Part shown: in pieces, positions 10,696-19,439 of the stretch
How the letters are laid out: each line of letters starts with the position of its first letter
Position numbering within the stretch: position 1 is the first letter of the stretch
Origin: Moraxella canis
GTDB lineage: Bacteria; Pseudomonadota; Gammaproteobacteria; Pseudomonadales; Moraxellaceae
Assembly: GCF_002014965.1 (NCBI RefSeq)
Contig: NZ_MUXT01000008.1
Location: forward strand, 210,753 to 274,752
Reading direction: 5' to 3'
DNA length: 64,000 nt
Translations under genes and position numbers: made by a program
The notes under the pieces: generated by a model
Databases searched by the model: none
The model's input: the letters and a program-made list of their open reading frames with translations, nothing else
What the model was told of the DNA's origin: nothing

Positions 10696-10760
10696 ATTTA
10701 CTCCAAATTATTGATAACAATAAGTTAATAATTATCGAAAGCTGATGTTAAGTTATATCA

Positions 10761-11273
10761 TCATTGTTGGTCTTTATAGGGATTTTCCAGCTGATTCCAA
10801 GTGCTGTCAAATGCCTTATGTAATAAATTTTTTGCCACTGGTGCATACGGTAATAAGCTTGGAACAAGCACAGACGACTGAGCCACAGGCATTAGCGCCA
10901 ATGCAGGAGAGATGATACTTAGCACAACCAAAACCTTCAAAACGCCAGTAGCAGCACCAAACACACCCCCACCAATACGATCCAAAAATCCCAGCTTTAG
11001 CGCCTTAAATGAGCGCGCCAATATGTTGGCAGCTGTGCCGACAAGCAAAACAGTGATCAGCATAATGGCAACAAAAGCCATGGCAACTTGCAGAACCGAA
11101 TTATCGACAAATGGGGCAAAAATATGAGAAAAGCTGTTCGCCGTCTTTGATGCGACAATCAAGGCGATGAGCCACGACAAAAGCATTGCCATACTTTTTA
11201 TAATACCAGCAGTAAAACCACGCCAAATACCCAAAAGGACAACAATGCTGATAATGATATCAATCCAATTCAT
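10761..11273 (-). CDS. cvpA: CvpA family inner-membrane protein
   Basis: CvpA is a multi-span inner-membrane protein first known as needed for colicin V production and more recently linked to envelope stress; its molecular role is not settled. The 170-residue protein shows four hydrophobic segments (about residues 3-25, 27-47, 63-85, 100-125) and the family start MNWIDIIISIVVLLGIWRG. I start it at 11273, four bases after the pyrD stop, because the longer frame would overlap pyrD and the family begins at MNWID; GGATAA in the pyrD end serves as ribosome site. It is translationally close to pyrD and followed by purF. Confidence 0.88.
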   Translation of the reverse strand: MNWIDIIISIVVLLGIWRGFTAGIIKSMAMLLSWLIALIVASKTANSFSHIFAPFVDNSVLQVAMAFVAIMLITVLLVGTAANILARSFKALKLGFLDRIGGGVFGAATGVLKVLVVLSIISPALALMPVAQSSVLVPSLLPYAPVAKNLLHKAFDSTWNQLENPYKDQQ

Positions 11274-11277
11274 AGGC

Positions 11278-12303
11278 TTATCCGTAGCGATCGCCTGAGA
11301 GCGCCTGCACACAGTCTGTCACCAGTCCAGGACCTTTATAAATAAGCCCAGAATATAACTGAACCGCTTTGGCACCTGCGTGAATTTTTTTGACAGCAAG
11401 CTCGCCTGTCTCGATACCACCCACGCCAATCAAATCCACTTTATCAGCGATACGATCTGCAAATTGAGACAAAATTAGTGTACTTTGATGGTTTACAGGA
11501 CGACCAGATAATCCACCTGCTTCTTCTCCATGACGAAAGCCCTCAACGCCTGTGCGTGATAAGGTAGTATTTGTTGCAATCAAACCGTCGATCTCAAAAT
11601 CAAGCACAGTACAAGAGATTTCATCAATTTGGCTTAAATCCAAATCAGGCGCAATCTTCAATGCCAATGGCACATAAAATCCATAGTCGTTAGCTAAGCG
11701 CATTTGGCAGTTTTTGATGCCATCAAGCAGCTGTGATAGCGCATCACCGCTTTGTAAGTCTCGCAAATTTTTGGTATTCGGGCTTGAGATATTAATGGTG
11801 ATATAACTGGCGTATGGATACACACGCTCAAGACAATAGATATAATCGTCAAGCGCATTTTCAACAGGGGTGGTGGCATTTTTGCCGATATTAATTCCAA
11901 GCACGCCTTGATACTTTGCCCGTTCAATATTATCAATCATCGCGTCTACGCCATGATTGTTAAATCCCATTCGATTGATGATGCCGTGCGCTTCTTTGAT
12001 GCGAAATAGACGAGGTTTGTCGTTGCCTGATTGAGGTCTTGGGGTAACGGTGCCAATTTCTATAAACCCAAATCCCAGCTCGCTTAAGGCATCGATGTAT
12101 TCGCCATTTTTATCCAAACCTGCCGCCAGACCCACAGGATTTAATAAAGAGATGCCCATGCACTCGGTAGGCAGCGCCTGCTTGGCATACACAAAACCCA
12201 AAAGATGCGCTGTATTGGCGGATTCAAGCATCTCAAGCGTCTTTTCGTGTGCTTGCTCAGGATCCATACTAAATAATAACGGACGCAGCAGCGCATAAGG
12301 CAT
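11278..12303 (-). CDS. pyrD: Dihydroorotate dehydrogenase (quinone), class 2
   Basis: PyrD oxidises dihydroorotate to orotate at the inner face of the membrane, passing electrons to quinone. The 341-residue protein begins with the amphipathic membrane helix [20 protein letters not shown] typical of class 2. FMN and substrate motifs include [23 protein letters not shown] and [15 protein letters not shown], with the catalytic Ser near residue 175 in the last, and GGLSGRP and GVGGI later. The start at 12303 has AAGGGGG ten bases upstream and matches the family start; the longer frame adds five residues without support. It heads the pyrD-cvpA-purF unit. Confidence 0.95.
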   Translation of the reverse strand: MPYALLRPLLFSMDPEQAHEKTLEMLESANTAHLLGFVYAKQALPTECMGISLLNPVGLAAGLDKNGEYIDALSELGFGFIEIGTVTPRPQSGNDKPRLFRIKEAHGIINRMGFNNHGVDAMIDNIERAKYQGVLGINIGKNATTPVENALDDYIYCLERVYPYASYITINISSPNTKNLRDLQSGDALSQLLDGIKNCQMRLANDYGFYVPLALKIAPDLDLSQIDEISCTVLDFEIDGLIATNTTLSRTGVEGFRHGEEAGGLSGRPVNHQSTLILSQFADRIADKVDLIGVGGIETGELAVKKIHAGAKAVQLYSGLIYKGPGLVTDCVQALSGDRYG

Positions 12304-12412
12304 AAACACCCCCTTCAACCATCAAATGTGAAATGAAATCATCCAATTATAGCATAAATAATCAAAATCAGTGGGCGTTTTTATTTTGGCTTAATACACA
12401 AATGCAACCAAG

Positions 12413-12964
12413 TTAGCGCAAGCGATGCGCCCTTTCAAGATCCAACAGTGATTTTTTAATGGCGATGCCGCCAGTATAGCCGCCCAAACTGCCATCAGAG
12501 GCAACCACTCGATGGCATGGAATGATTAAACTCAAGGGATTTTTGCCATTGGCGTTGGCGCAGGCACGATAGGCTTTGGGCTTGCCAATGCGTGCGGCAA
12601 GCTCGGCATAGCTGATGGTTTGACCATAATCAATGGTCAAAAGCGCTGCCCAAACCTGCTGCTGAAACTGAGTACCATGAGAAATATCAAGCGGTATGCT
12701 AAAGTCCTTGCGCGTGCCATCAAAGTATTCACTAAGCTGACGAATCGTCTGTAAAAGAATTGCCTGATTGGGCTGACTACGGTCCAATTTAGATGAGTTG
12801 ATCAACACCGCGCACTGATTGGCTTTGGTCAGCAGCTTTTGGGTTTTGATCTCTTGCCAGTCAAGCAAAACAAGCTTGCCGTTACTGGCAGTTAAGCGCA
12901 TGGTCGGCAGCTTGGCCAAAAAACTTGGCGGATGATACTCGGTGCTGACCGCCTCGCTCGTCAT
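12413..12964 (-). CDS. ogt: Methylated-DNA-protein cysteine methyltransferase
   Basis: This suicide repair protein moves the methyl group from O6-methylguanine to its own cysteine. The active-site motif IPCHRVVASDGSLGGYTGG lies near residue 140, preceded by the helix-turn-helix region AELAARIGKPKAYRACANANGKNPL including the Asn-hinge and Arg finger (here the RACANANG block). At 183 residues it is the short Ogt/AGT type with no Ada N-terminal domain. Its ATG overlaps the ftsY stop by four bases (ATGA), so the two genes are translationally coupled. ogt and ada-type names are both used in the family; I chose ogt for the domain layout. Confidence 0.9.
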   Translation of the reverse strand: MTSEAVSTEYHPPSFLAKLPTMRLTASNGKLVLLDWQEIKTQKLLTKANQCAVLINSSKLDRSQPNQAILLQTIRQLSEYFDGTRKDFSIPLDISHGTQFQQQVWAALLTIDYGQTISYAELAARIGKPKAYRACANANGKNPLSLIIPCHRVVASDGSLGGYTGGIAIKKSLLDLERAHRLR

Positions 12965-13902
12965 TCCTCTTTTTCCAAAAGCGCATCGACAAAATCTTTT
13001 GGCTTAAAGGGCTGTAGATCATCAATACCTTCCCCAACACCGATAAAACGAATGGGAATGTCGGTGTTTTGGGCAATATTAAATACCACGCCGCCTTTGG
13101 CTGTGCCATCAAGCTTGGTGACACTGATACCTGTCAAATTCACCGCTTCTGAAAATACCTGCACTTGATTAATGGCGTTTTGACCTGTGCCTGCATCCAG
13201 CACGATCATTGTCTCGTGCGGGGCTGTCTCGTCGCCCTTTTTCATCACGCGGACGACTTTTTCAAGCTCATTCATGAGATAGGTTTTATTTTGTAGGCGC
13301 CCTGCTGTATCAGCGATGAGCACATCAATGCCCTTTGCCTTAGCAGACTGCATGGCATCAAAAATCACCGAAGCACTATCTGACCCATGTCCTTGAGCGA
13401 CGACAGGGATGCCGTTTCGCTCGCCCCAGATTTGTAGCTGCTCGGTTGCCGCTGCCCGAAAGGTATCGCCAGCAGCAAGCATCACTGATTTACCTTCGGC
13501 TTGTAGGCGCTTGGCAAGCTTGCCGATCGTGGTAGTCTTACCAACGCCATTGACACCCACCATCAAGATGACGAAGGGTTTTTTGGTGGTGTCAATGACC
13601 AAAGACTCAACTTTGGGCGTCAAAATATCGGTCAGCTCAGTTTTGAGCGCCTTATACAAAGAATGCGAATAAATCAAATCGCCGCGCGCGGTCTGCTCGG
13701 TCAGATTTTTGATAATGCGGTTGGTGGCATTGACACCGATATCAGCAACCAGTAGCTGATCTTCAACTTCTTCAAGCAGCTCATCATCAATCTCTTTGCC
13801 GCCGACCAAGACATTAACCAGTCCTTCTGATAAGTTTTTGCTTGACTTTGATAGCCCAGCCTTCATGCGGGAAAACCAGCCGCCTTTTTCGTTTTCGCTC
13901 AT
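12961..13902 (-). CDS. ftsY: Signal recognition particle receptor FtsY
   Basis: FtsY docks ribosome-SRP complexes at the inner membrane so that membrane proteins reach SecYEG. The NG domain is complete: G1 GVNGVGKTTTIGKLA near residue 113, DTAGRLQNKTYLMNEL, and TKLDGTAKGG followed by GVGEGIDDLQPF. At 313 residues it lacks most of the long acidic A domain of E. coli FtsY; only a short basic, tryptophan-containing N-terminus (GGWFSRMKAGLSKSSKNL) remains, which is the membrane-binding helix. In many bacteria ftsE and ftsX follow ftsY; here the downstream partner is instead the alkyl-guanine repair gene. Confidence 0.96.
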   Translation of the reverse strand: MSENEKGGWFSRMKAGLSKSSKNLSEGLVNVLVGGKEIDDELLEEVEDQLLVADIGVNATNRIIKNLTEQTARGDLIYSHSLYKALKTELTDILTPKVESLVIDTTKKPFVILMVGVNGVGKTTTIGKLAKRLQAEGKSVMLAAGDTFRAAATEQLQIWGERNGIPVVAQGHGSDSASVIFDAMQSAKAKGIDVLIADTAGRLQNKTYLMNELEKVVRVMKKGDETAPHETMIVLDAGTGQNAINQVQVFSEAVNLTGISVTKLDGTAKGGVVFNIAQNTDIPIRFIGVGEGIDDLQPFKPKDFVDALLEKEE

Positions 13903-13979
13903 ATCCTGCCTTACGATTTTATGATTTTGTCATTGATTGTGATTGTAACACAAATTTACCCAAAATTCATTACACAAAA

Positions 13980-14011
13980 ATCCCCAAGCCTGTCATAACA
14001 TGCTTGGGGAT
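13980..14011 (-). terminator. Intrinsic terminator after phoX
   Basis: ATCCCCAAGC (13980-13989) pairs perfectly with GCTTGGGGAT (14002-14011) around a 12-base loop. On the minus strand the stem is followed by TTTTTG. It starts 19 bases past the phoX stop codon. Confidence 0.85.
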
Positions 14012-14029
14012 CGGTGGTATTAGCTGATA

Positions 14030-16153
14030 TTAAGCCATGTTTTGTAATGATTCGCCTAAGATCACGCCGCCATCATTTTTGGTAATCATGACTGTCGCTG
14101 AGCGTGGTACGCGTCCGCCTGGAACCGCACCCCAAGTCACATCAGGGCTGTCTTCGCCAGGATGCTGGATATTGATGAATAAGGTTTTAAAGTCAGGTGT
14201 CATGGTGATGCCTGTGACCTCACAGCCTTTTGGACCCACAAAGAATCTTTTTAGGGTATCATTAGTCGCCATCGCACCCACGGGCGTATTGCGTCCTGTG
14301 GTTGTGGTCATGATTTTACCATCACCCACATGGCTAGGCAGCGCTGCAAGTAACATACAGTTAGTGGTCTTGGTATAAGCGCTGTCATCCGTTTGAATCC
14401 ACAAGACACCACGCGGATCAAAGTACAAGCCATCTGGAGAAGATAAGTCATTTTCAGCAGATAGGTTGGATAAGTTTTGCTCAGTCAAATCATTTGGTGC
14501 AGCAAACAAATATACATCCCAATCAAACGCTGTTGCGGTATGCTCACCACGCTCACGCCAGCGAACGATATGACCATGTTGGTTGCCTTTGTTGTTATAG
14601 CTTCTTGGGTTGGCGGCATCGGTAGCTTCAACTGTACGCTTTGAGTTGTTGGTCAAAGTCACATAAACTTCGCCTGTGATCGGACTGACCGAGATCCACT
14701 CAGGACGGTCCATCTTGGTTGCGCCTACGCTGTCGGCTGCCAAGCGAGCATTGATGACGACATCGGCTTGGTCTTTGAACTGATAATCTTTATGATTGAC
14801 TTTACCATAAGACAGCTCACGCCATTCGCCTGTACCATCTGCATTAAACACAGCAACATACAGCGTGCCATCGTTCATGTATTTATCGCCTGCTTTTAAG
14901 CCTTTGCCCACATCGCTTGGTGACCATTTGGCTTTAGAGACAAATTTATAAATGTACTCACCGCGCGCGTCATCACCCATATAAAAGACCACAGGCTTGC
15001 CAGCGACAGGCGGTACAAAGGCACAGTTTTCATGAGCAAAGCGCCCCAAGCTTGTGCGCTTTACTGCGCGAGCTTTTGGATCAAATGGATCAATTTCTAC
15101 GATGTATCCAAAGCCATTAAACCCATGACGATAATCAGCGCTTGCGTCATTGGCTTTGGCAGTGGCTTCCCAGCGGCTGAATTCATCAGTCACAATGCCT
15201 TCTTTATCGTCAGCGGTGTGCCATAGATAGCCGCCGCCTGTGCTGTTTTCTTTTAAGCCATAGCGAGCCAATGCGATATCTGCTTGGGTGCCGATTTTGG
15301 CTTTGTCTTCACCGCGTGCAAAGACATTTAAAAAATTTTCTTCGGTGGTTAGATAAGTGCCCCATGGTGACATGCCTGAACCACATTGGTTATTGATGCC
15401 CCAAGTGCTTTTGCCTGATTTGTCAAATTTGGTGACAAGCATTTTACTGCCTGCTGCTGCACCTGCAAAATCTACCATCGTTGCACTTGAAAAACGCTTA
15501 TTAAATGGTGAGTTTTTGACCATTTCATAGCGATCGCCTGTCTTTCTTAGCTCAACCACAGCCACGCCATGAGCGTTAGCATCGCGACGCACATCCATAG
15601 CAAGGCGTTTTTTTCGATAAATCGGCGCGGCATTGTTGTCTTCCTGTGTCAAAAAACCCATTGGGTGTAGATTTTCGTTGGTATATTCATGGTTGATTGC
15701 CAACAAAGCACGATTTGATTGATTAGGATCAAATTTGCCGTTGGTCATGCCATAAAAATGCATACCGTCGTGGTTATCGCCCATGCGATACAAAAATGAT
15801 TCGCCCGAATGTTCGCGGTTGTCACGGAACGCTTCGATGCCATCGATCAGCGGCTCACCCAAATGCAAAAATGCACGCGCCGTGTAGCCTTCGGCAACTT
15901 TCATATCATTGCCTGTATAATGTGGTACGGCTTTGAATTGAAGTTTTGTTGGGCGTGCCAAATTTGTTTTGGTTGGTGCGGTGGTGGAATTTGCGCTCGC
16001 CATCAAAGGCAATGAGCCAAACATGGCAGCAGCCGTCAAGCCTGCGCCACCTTTTAAAATGGTGCGACGTGACACGGTTTGATTTAGGATATCAGCAAAG
16101 TTTGGGTTGCTGGTTGGGTTTGAGTCTTCGATAAAATCGTGTGGGTTATTCAT
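14030..16153 (-). CDS. phoX: Tat-exported alkaline phosphatase PhoX (DUF839 family)
   Basis: PhoX is a calcium/iron-dependent phosphomonoesterase, secreted folded, that frees phosphate from organic esters. Residues 27-36 carry the twin-arginine motif VSRRTILKGG followed by a hydrophobic stretch and an AxA-type site (MASANS), so export by Tat is expected. The mature part shows PhoX-family blocks such as NHEYTNENLHPMG, NQCGSGMSPWGTYLTTEEN, FAHENCAF and SSPDGLYFDPRGVLWIQTDD. The start at 16153 follows AAGGAAAT seven bases away; the longer frame adds 21 residues ahead of the Tat signal and is unlikely. A tandem Pho box with a matching -10 lies upstream, so expression under phosphate starvation through PhoB is predicted. 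Confidence 0.93.
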   Translation of the reverse strand: MNNPHDFIEDSNPTSNPNFADILNQTVSRRTILKGGAGLTAAAMFGSLPLMASANSTTAPTKTNLARPTKLQFKAVPHYTGNDMKVAEGYTARAFLHLGEPLIDGIEAFRDNREHSGESFLYRMGDNHDGMHFYGMTNGKFDPNQSNRALLAINHEYTNENLHPMGFLTQEDNNAAPIYRKKRLAMDVRRDANAHGVAVVELRKTGDRYEMVKNSPFNKRFSSATMVDFAGAAAGSKMLVTKFDKSGKSTWGINNQCGSGMSPWGTYLTTEENFLNVFARGEDKAKIGTQADIALARYGLKENSTGGGYLWHTADDKEGIVTDEFSRWEATAKANDASADYRHGFNGFGYIVEIDPFDPKARAVKRTSLGRFAHENCAFVPPVAGKPVVFYMGDDARGEYIYKFVSKAKWSPSDVGKGLKAGDKYMNDGTLYVAVFNADGTGEWRELSYGKVNHKDYQFKDQADVVINARLAADSVGATKMDRPEWISVSPITGEVYVTLTNNSKRTVEATDAANPRSYNNKGNQHGHIVRWRERGEHTATAFDWDVYLFAAPNDLTEQNLSNLSAENDLSSPDGLYFDPRGVLWIQTDDSAYTKTTNCMLLAALPSHVGDGKIMTTTTGRNTPVGAMATNDTLKRFFVGPKGCEVTGITMTPDFKTLFINIQHPGEDSPDVTWGAVPGGRVPRSATVMITKNDGGVILGESLQNMA

Positions 16154-16202
16154 CTGTATTTCCTTAGGCTTGCCATAGTAAGCGGGCTTGGTGAATGCCG
16201 AT

Positions 16203-16258
16203 ATCTTAGCAAGCAAGCATGACAGATCAGTGACTGGTACATGACAGATTCATGACAG
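16203..16258 (-). promoter_or_regulatory. PhoB-dependent promoter of phoX: two Pho boxes and a -10
   Basis: On the minus strand 16258-16241 reads CTGTCATGAATCTGTCAT, matching 17 of 18 positions of the E. coli Pho box consensus. A second, weaker box at 16236-16219 (14 of 18) follows in register, so four 7-base half sites start every 11 bases. Ten bases downstream is TAAGAT (16208-16203), the distance at which PhoB-activated promoters carry their -10. Transcription would start near 16196, about 43 bases before the phoX ATG. Confidence 0.8.
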
Positions 16259-16355
16259 AGATTGAGCAGATTTTGTTTGGCAAAATTTTCATTTGATAAG
16301 CATTTATTACTCAATGTATCTAATCTGCGACATTTGGCTTGGAAGATGTGTTTTT

Positions 16356-16374
16356 GATGATGATTATCATTATA
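16356..16374 (+). promoter_or_regulatory. Fur box upstream of the small lipoprotein and M16 peptidase genes
   Basis: The 19 bases GATGATGATTATCATTATA match the classical Fur box (GATAATGATAATCATTATC) at 16 of 19 positions. A TATAAT hexamer at 16371-16376 overlaps its 3' end, so iron-loaded Fur bound here would block RNA polymerase. The first ATG downstream is at 16417. The divergent phoX promoter starts about 100 bases away, so it is less likely to be the target. Confidence 0.75.
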
Positions 16375-16416
16375 ATGGTCAGATTATTTTACTAATTATT
16401 TTGGCTGGAGTAGTTT

Positions 16417-16527
16417 ATGAATATATTAAAAAGCAGCTTACTTATGATATTTGCCTTGGTAGTCGTCGGCTGCGCCAGTGTTTCGCCGACGGCATCAGTC
16501 ATGATTGGCGGTACAACCACATTATAA
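16417..16527 (+). CDS. Very small putative lipoprotein (36 residues)
   Basis: An ATG at 16417, preceded by TGGAG at a good distance, opens a 36-codon frame. The product has a basic start (MNILKSS), a hydrophobic stretch (LLMIFALVVVG) and a lipobox ending at Cys19 (VVG-C). After processing only 18 residues (start CASVSPTAS, end TTTL) would remain. It ends 19 bases before the first M16 peptidase gene and lies just below the Fur box, so it is probably the first cistron of that transcript. I do not recognise a family. The frame is short, and the signal-peptide logic and ribosome site are the only support for coding. Confidence 0.6.
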   Translation: MNILKSSLLMIFALVVVGCASVSPTASVMIGGTTTL

Positions 16528-16546
16528 AACACAGTAAGGACAACCC

Positions 16547-17941
16547 ATGAAACTTATTCCATTGGCTTTTGCGATCAGTGCGGCAGTCGGCTTATCTGCC
16601 TGTCAAAGTCTTACCCCCACCCAAGACGCTGCCTCAACCACAAAACCCACAAGCACCCAAGCAAAACAACACGATATTTATACCCACACCTTAGATAATG
16701 GGCTTAAAGTCATCATCAAGCAAGACAGCCGCGCGCCGATCGTGATGACGCAGATTTGGTATGATGTGGGTTCAAGTGATGAGCCTGTGGGCAAAGGCGG
16801 CATTTCGCATTTTCTTGAGCATATGATGTTTAAAGATGCCAAAGGGATTAGCCATGATGATTATCAAAGGCTGATCAGTCATTTTGGTGGTCAGACCAAC
16901 GCATTCACCAATGATGAGTTCACCGTGTATTATGAAAGTTTGCCTGCCAATCAATTTCCACTGGCACTGCAGATTGAAGCCAATCGTATGAATCATCTGA
17001 TCTTGACCGCCGATGAAGTCGCCACCGAAAAACAAGTCATCAAAGAAGAGCGCCGTCTGCGCACTGATGATAACCCAATCGCCAAAGCCTATGAAGAATT
17101 TTTGGCGATCGCCATGCCTCAGTCGCCAATGGGTCGTCCAGTCATTGGCAGTATGGCAGATATTGAAGGGATTGATTTGCAAGATTTACAAAACTGGTAT
17201 GGTAAATGGTATCGCCCAAATAATGCCACGCTTGTACTTGTCGGAGACATCACCCCTGATGTTACCATGCCTTGGATCGAAAAATATTTTAAGGATCTTA
17301 CGCCATCTTCATTGCCCAAGCGAGCCAATTTAAATCAGCCTAGCCACCGAGGCTACACCCAAGCTCAAAGCCATCAAAATGTGCAAGTCCCAAGCCTGAT
17401 CATGGGCTTTAATGTGCCAACGCTTGGCAGCCAAAACAGCCAATCCACCAGTGAAGCCCATGCGCTATCATTATTAAGCGATCTTGCTGATGGCGGCTTA
17501 TCGGCACGGTTTGAGCGCCAACTGATTCGCAACCTGCAAGTGCTCAGCAGCGTCTCCATCCATTATGACATGCTCTCAAAAGGCGATGGATTGTTTACCA
17601 TCATCGCAACGCCGCGTGATGGGGTGAGTCTGCAAGATGCGGAAGCCGCCATTTTGGCAGAGCTAAACGCCATCACCGAAGGTCAAATCACTGATGATGA
17701 GCTGTCTCGCAGCCGTGCAGGCTTGTTGTCGTCCTTGGTCTTTACCAATGACAGTATCGCCAATCAAGCCATCAGCTTGGGATTATTATCTACGCTTGGA
17801 TTGCCGCTAGAGACGCTAAACACCCTGCCGCAAGCACTTGATAAAATTAGTAAATCAGACATTCAAGCTGTCGGCAAAAAATATATCACAAAGGATAATT
17901 TAACCACAGTGTATGTTTTACCCAATCACACTCAACAATAA
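16547..17941 (+). CDS. M16 family zinc metallopeptidase, catalytic member, lipoprotein
   Basis: The product is a pitrilysin-type (M16B) peptidase anchored as a lipoprotein: signal MKLIPLAFAISAAVGLS and lipobox Cys19 (LSAC). The inverted zinc motif HFLEH is at residues 88-92 (His88, Glu91, His92), and the third zinc ligand is in KEERR near residue 167, so it looks active. At 464 residues it is a single-lobe half of an M16 clamshell and needs a partner. The partner is the next gene, 12 bases downstream, which lacks the zinc motif. AAGGAC precedes the start. With the Fur box upstream, the pair may degrade or process an iron-containing substrate; this is inference. Confidence 0.92.
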   Translation: MKLIPLAFAISAAVGLSACQSLTPTQDAASTTKPTSTQAKQHDIYTHTLDNGLKVIIKQDSRAPIVMTQIWYDVGSSDEPVGKGGISHFLEHMMFKDAKGISHDDYQRLISHFGGQTNAFTNDEFTVYYESLPANQFPLALQIEANRMNHLILTADEVATEKQVIKEERRLRTDDNPIAKAYEEFLAIAMPQSPMGRPVIGSMADIEGIDLQDLQNWYGKWYRPNNATLVLVGDITPDVTMPWIEKYFKDLTPSSLPKRANLNQPSHRGYTQAQSHQNVQVPSLIMGFNVPTLGSQNSQSTSEAHALSLLSDLADGGLSARFERQLIRNLQVLSSVSIHYDMLSKGDGLFTIIATPRDGVSLQDAEAAILAELNAITEGQITDDELSRSRAGLLSSLVFTNDSIANQAISLGLLSTLGLPLETLNTLPQALDKISKSDIQAVGKKYITKDNLTTVYVLPNHTQQ

Positions 17942-17953
17942 AGCGGTGAAATC

Positions 17954-19399
17954 ATGAAAGCACTTATAAAACATAGCTTGGCAGCAGCCATCAGCAGTAC
18001 TTTATTTATTTTCAGCCCCAGCGTTCAGGCGAATATGGCGCATGATCACACACCCACCAGCAGCGAGCTTAGGCTTGCTGATGATAGTATCATTGATAGT
18101 ATCAATCAGCTGGGCGACTTAAGTGTCCATATCCCAAAAACTCACTATTTCCAAACAGACAACGGCGTGACAGTGGCTTTTACGCCGCTGCATGAGCTGC
18201 CGATTGTGGATGTGGATTTGCATTTTTTTGCTGGGTCAGCTTATGATGACACTGCAGGCACCGCCAATATGGTGGCAACCATGCTTACCCAAGGCACCCA
18301 AACACTGCCTGAAGATGAATTTATAGCCGCCAAAGAGCAGCTTGGCGTGAATCTTTCGAGCAATGCCAGTAAAGATGGCTTGTCTTTATCGCTCAGAAGT
18401 TTGTCCGATCCCTCAATCATAACGAAAGCAGCAGATTTGATGGTAGATGCGCTGGCAAATCCTGACTTTGATGATAAAGTTTTGGAGCGTAACAAACAGC
18501 GTCTGATGGTCAGCCTAAAGCAGCAAAAACAAAACCCTGCTTATGTCGCTGGTTTGGCTTATCATCAAGCCGTCTATGGTGATCATCCTTATGCCCACGC
18601 TGTGACAGGTGATGAAAAAACTTTAGATGCGATGTCGCGTAACGATCTGATCAGTTTTTGGCGCACTTTTATTAACGCTAATAATGCAACCGTGATCATC
18701 ACTGGGGATATGGATATTGAATCTGCCAAGACATTTGCTAATCGCTTGACCAGTCAGCTGCCAGCGGGCAAGTCTTATAAAGATGCCTTGGCTGTCGTCA
18801 AGCCAGCTCAAGCCAAGCACATCCATATTCCGCATGACAGCAGCCAAACCCAAATCATCATCGGACACATCGCCGATAAAGAGCAAAATGATGCGTCAAG
18901 CCGTCAAGCATTCAGCGATTTTGCATTGGGTAATGAAATTTTGGCAGGTGGTGATTTTAATGCCCGATTGATGAAAACCATCCGCGAACAAAAAGGCTAC
19001 ACCTATGGCATTTATGGCAGCATGGAGCGGCTAAAAGCAGGCGGCAGTTATATGGTTAAATTTTCAACGGATGGCGATAAAGCTGCCGACGCGATCAAAG
19101 ATACGCTACAGATCATCACCCAATCTTTGGCAGATGGTGTCACTCATGAAGAGCTTGAATTGGTGCGCTTAGGCAATAAAAATGGCTTTGCCAATCTTTT
19201 TTCAAGTAACGCCAGTATCCATAGCACAGTCAGCTCTTTGGTCGTCTCAGAATATCCAAAAGACCATATCCACACTCGCTTAGAGCGGCTTGATAACGCC
19301 ACCATTGATAGCGTCAATGCTGCCTTAAGACAGCGCATCAAGCCTGATGAATTTATCATCATCACCGTCGGTAAAACCAAACCAAATTTGGATAAATAA
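17954..19399 (+). CDS. M16 family peptidase-like protein, non-catalytic partner
   Basis: This 481-residue protein has a Sec signal peptide (MKALIKHSLAAAISSTLFIFSPSVQA) and the M16 fold, but where the catalytic member has HFLEH it reads TANMVATML, so zinc is not bound. It keeps the substrate-side Arg/Tyr motif IREQKGYTYGIYGS near residue 345, as inactive M16B partners do. Catalytic and substrate residues are thus split between the two subunits, and a periplasmic heterodimer with the upstream lipoprotein is expected. It is the last gene of the Fur-led unit and is followed by a bidirectional terminator. Confidence 0.92.
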   Translation: MKALIKHSLAAAISSTLFIFSPSVQANMAHDHTPTSSELRLADDSIIDSINQLGDLSVHIPKTHYFQTDNGVTVAFTPLHELPIVDVDLHFFAGSAYDDTAGTANMVATMLTQGTQTLPEDEFIAAKEQLGVNLSSNASKDGLSLSLRSLSDPSIITKAADLMVDALANPDFDDKVLERNKQRLMVSLKQQKQNPAYVAGLAYHQAVYGDHPYAHAVTGDEKTLDAMSRNDLISFWRTFINANNATVIITGDMDIESAKTFANRLTSQLPAGKSYKDALAVVKPAQAKHIHIPHDSSQTQIIIGHIADKEQNDASSRQAFSDFALGNEILAGGDFNARLMKTIREQKGYTYGIYGSMERLKAGGSYMVKFSTDGDKAADAIKDTLQIITQSLADGVTHEELELVRLGNKNGFANLFSSNASIHSTVSSLVVSEYPKDHIHTRLERLDNATIDSVNAALRQRIKPDEFIIITVGKTKPNLDK

Positions 19400-19410
19400 C
19401 CCAAACCCAT

Positions 19411-19439
19411 AAAACATGCCAAGCGTTTTGGCATGTTTT
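19411..19439. terminator. Bidirectional terminator between convergent genes
   Basis: AAAACATGCCAA (19411-19422) pairs perfectly with TTGGCATGTTTT (19428-19439) around a 5-base loop. A and T runs flank both sides, so it can end the M16 unit (plus strand) and the YoaK-like gene (minus strand), whose stop codon lies inside it. Confidence 0.85.

Noticed and set aside
16154..16416. The Fur box as an operator for phoX instead of the lipoprotein unit
   Set aside because: It lies about 110 bases upstream of the phoX promoter and overlaps a -10 box pointing the other way; Fur control of phoX would need looping.
16772..17182. A 136-codon minus-strand frame antisense to the M16 peptidase
   Set aside because: The M16 gene has the zinc motif and ribosome site; the antisense frame has no independent support.
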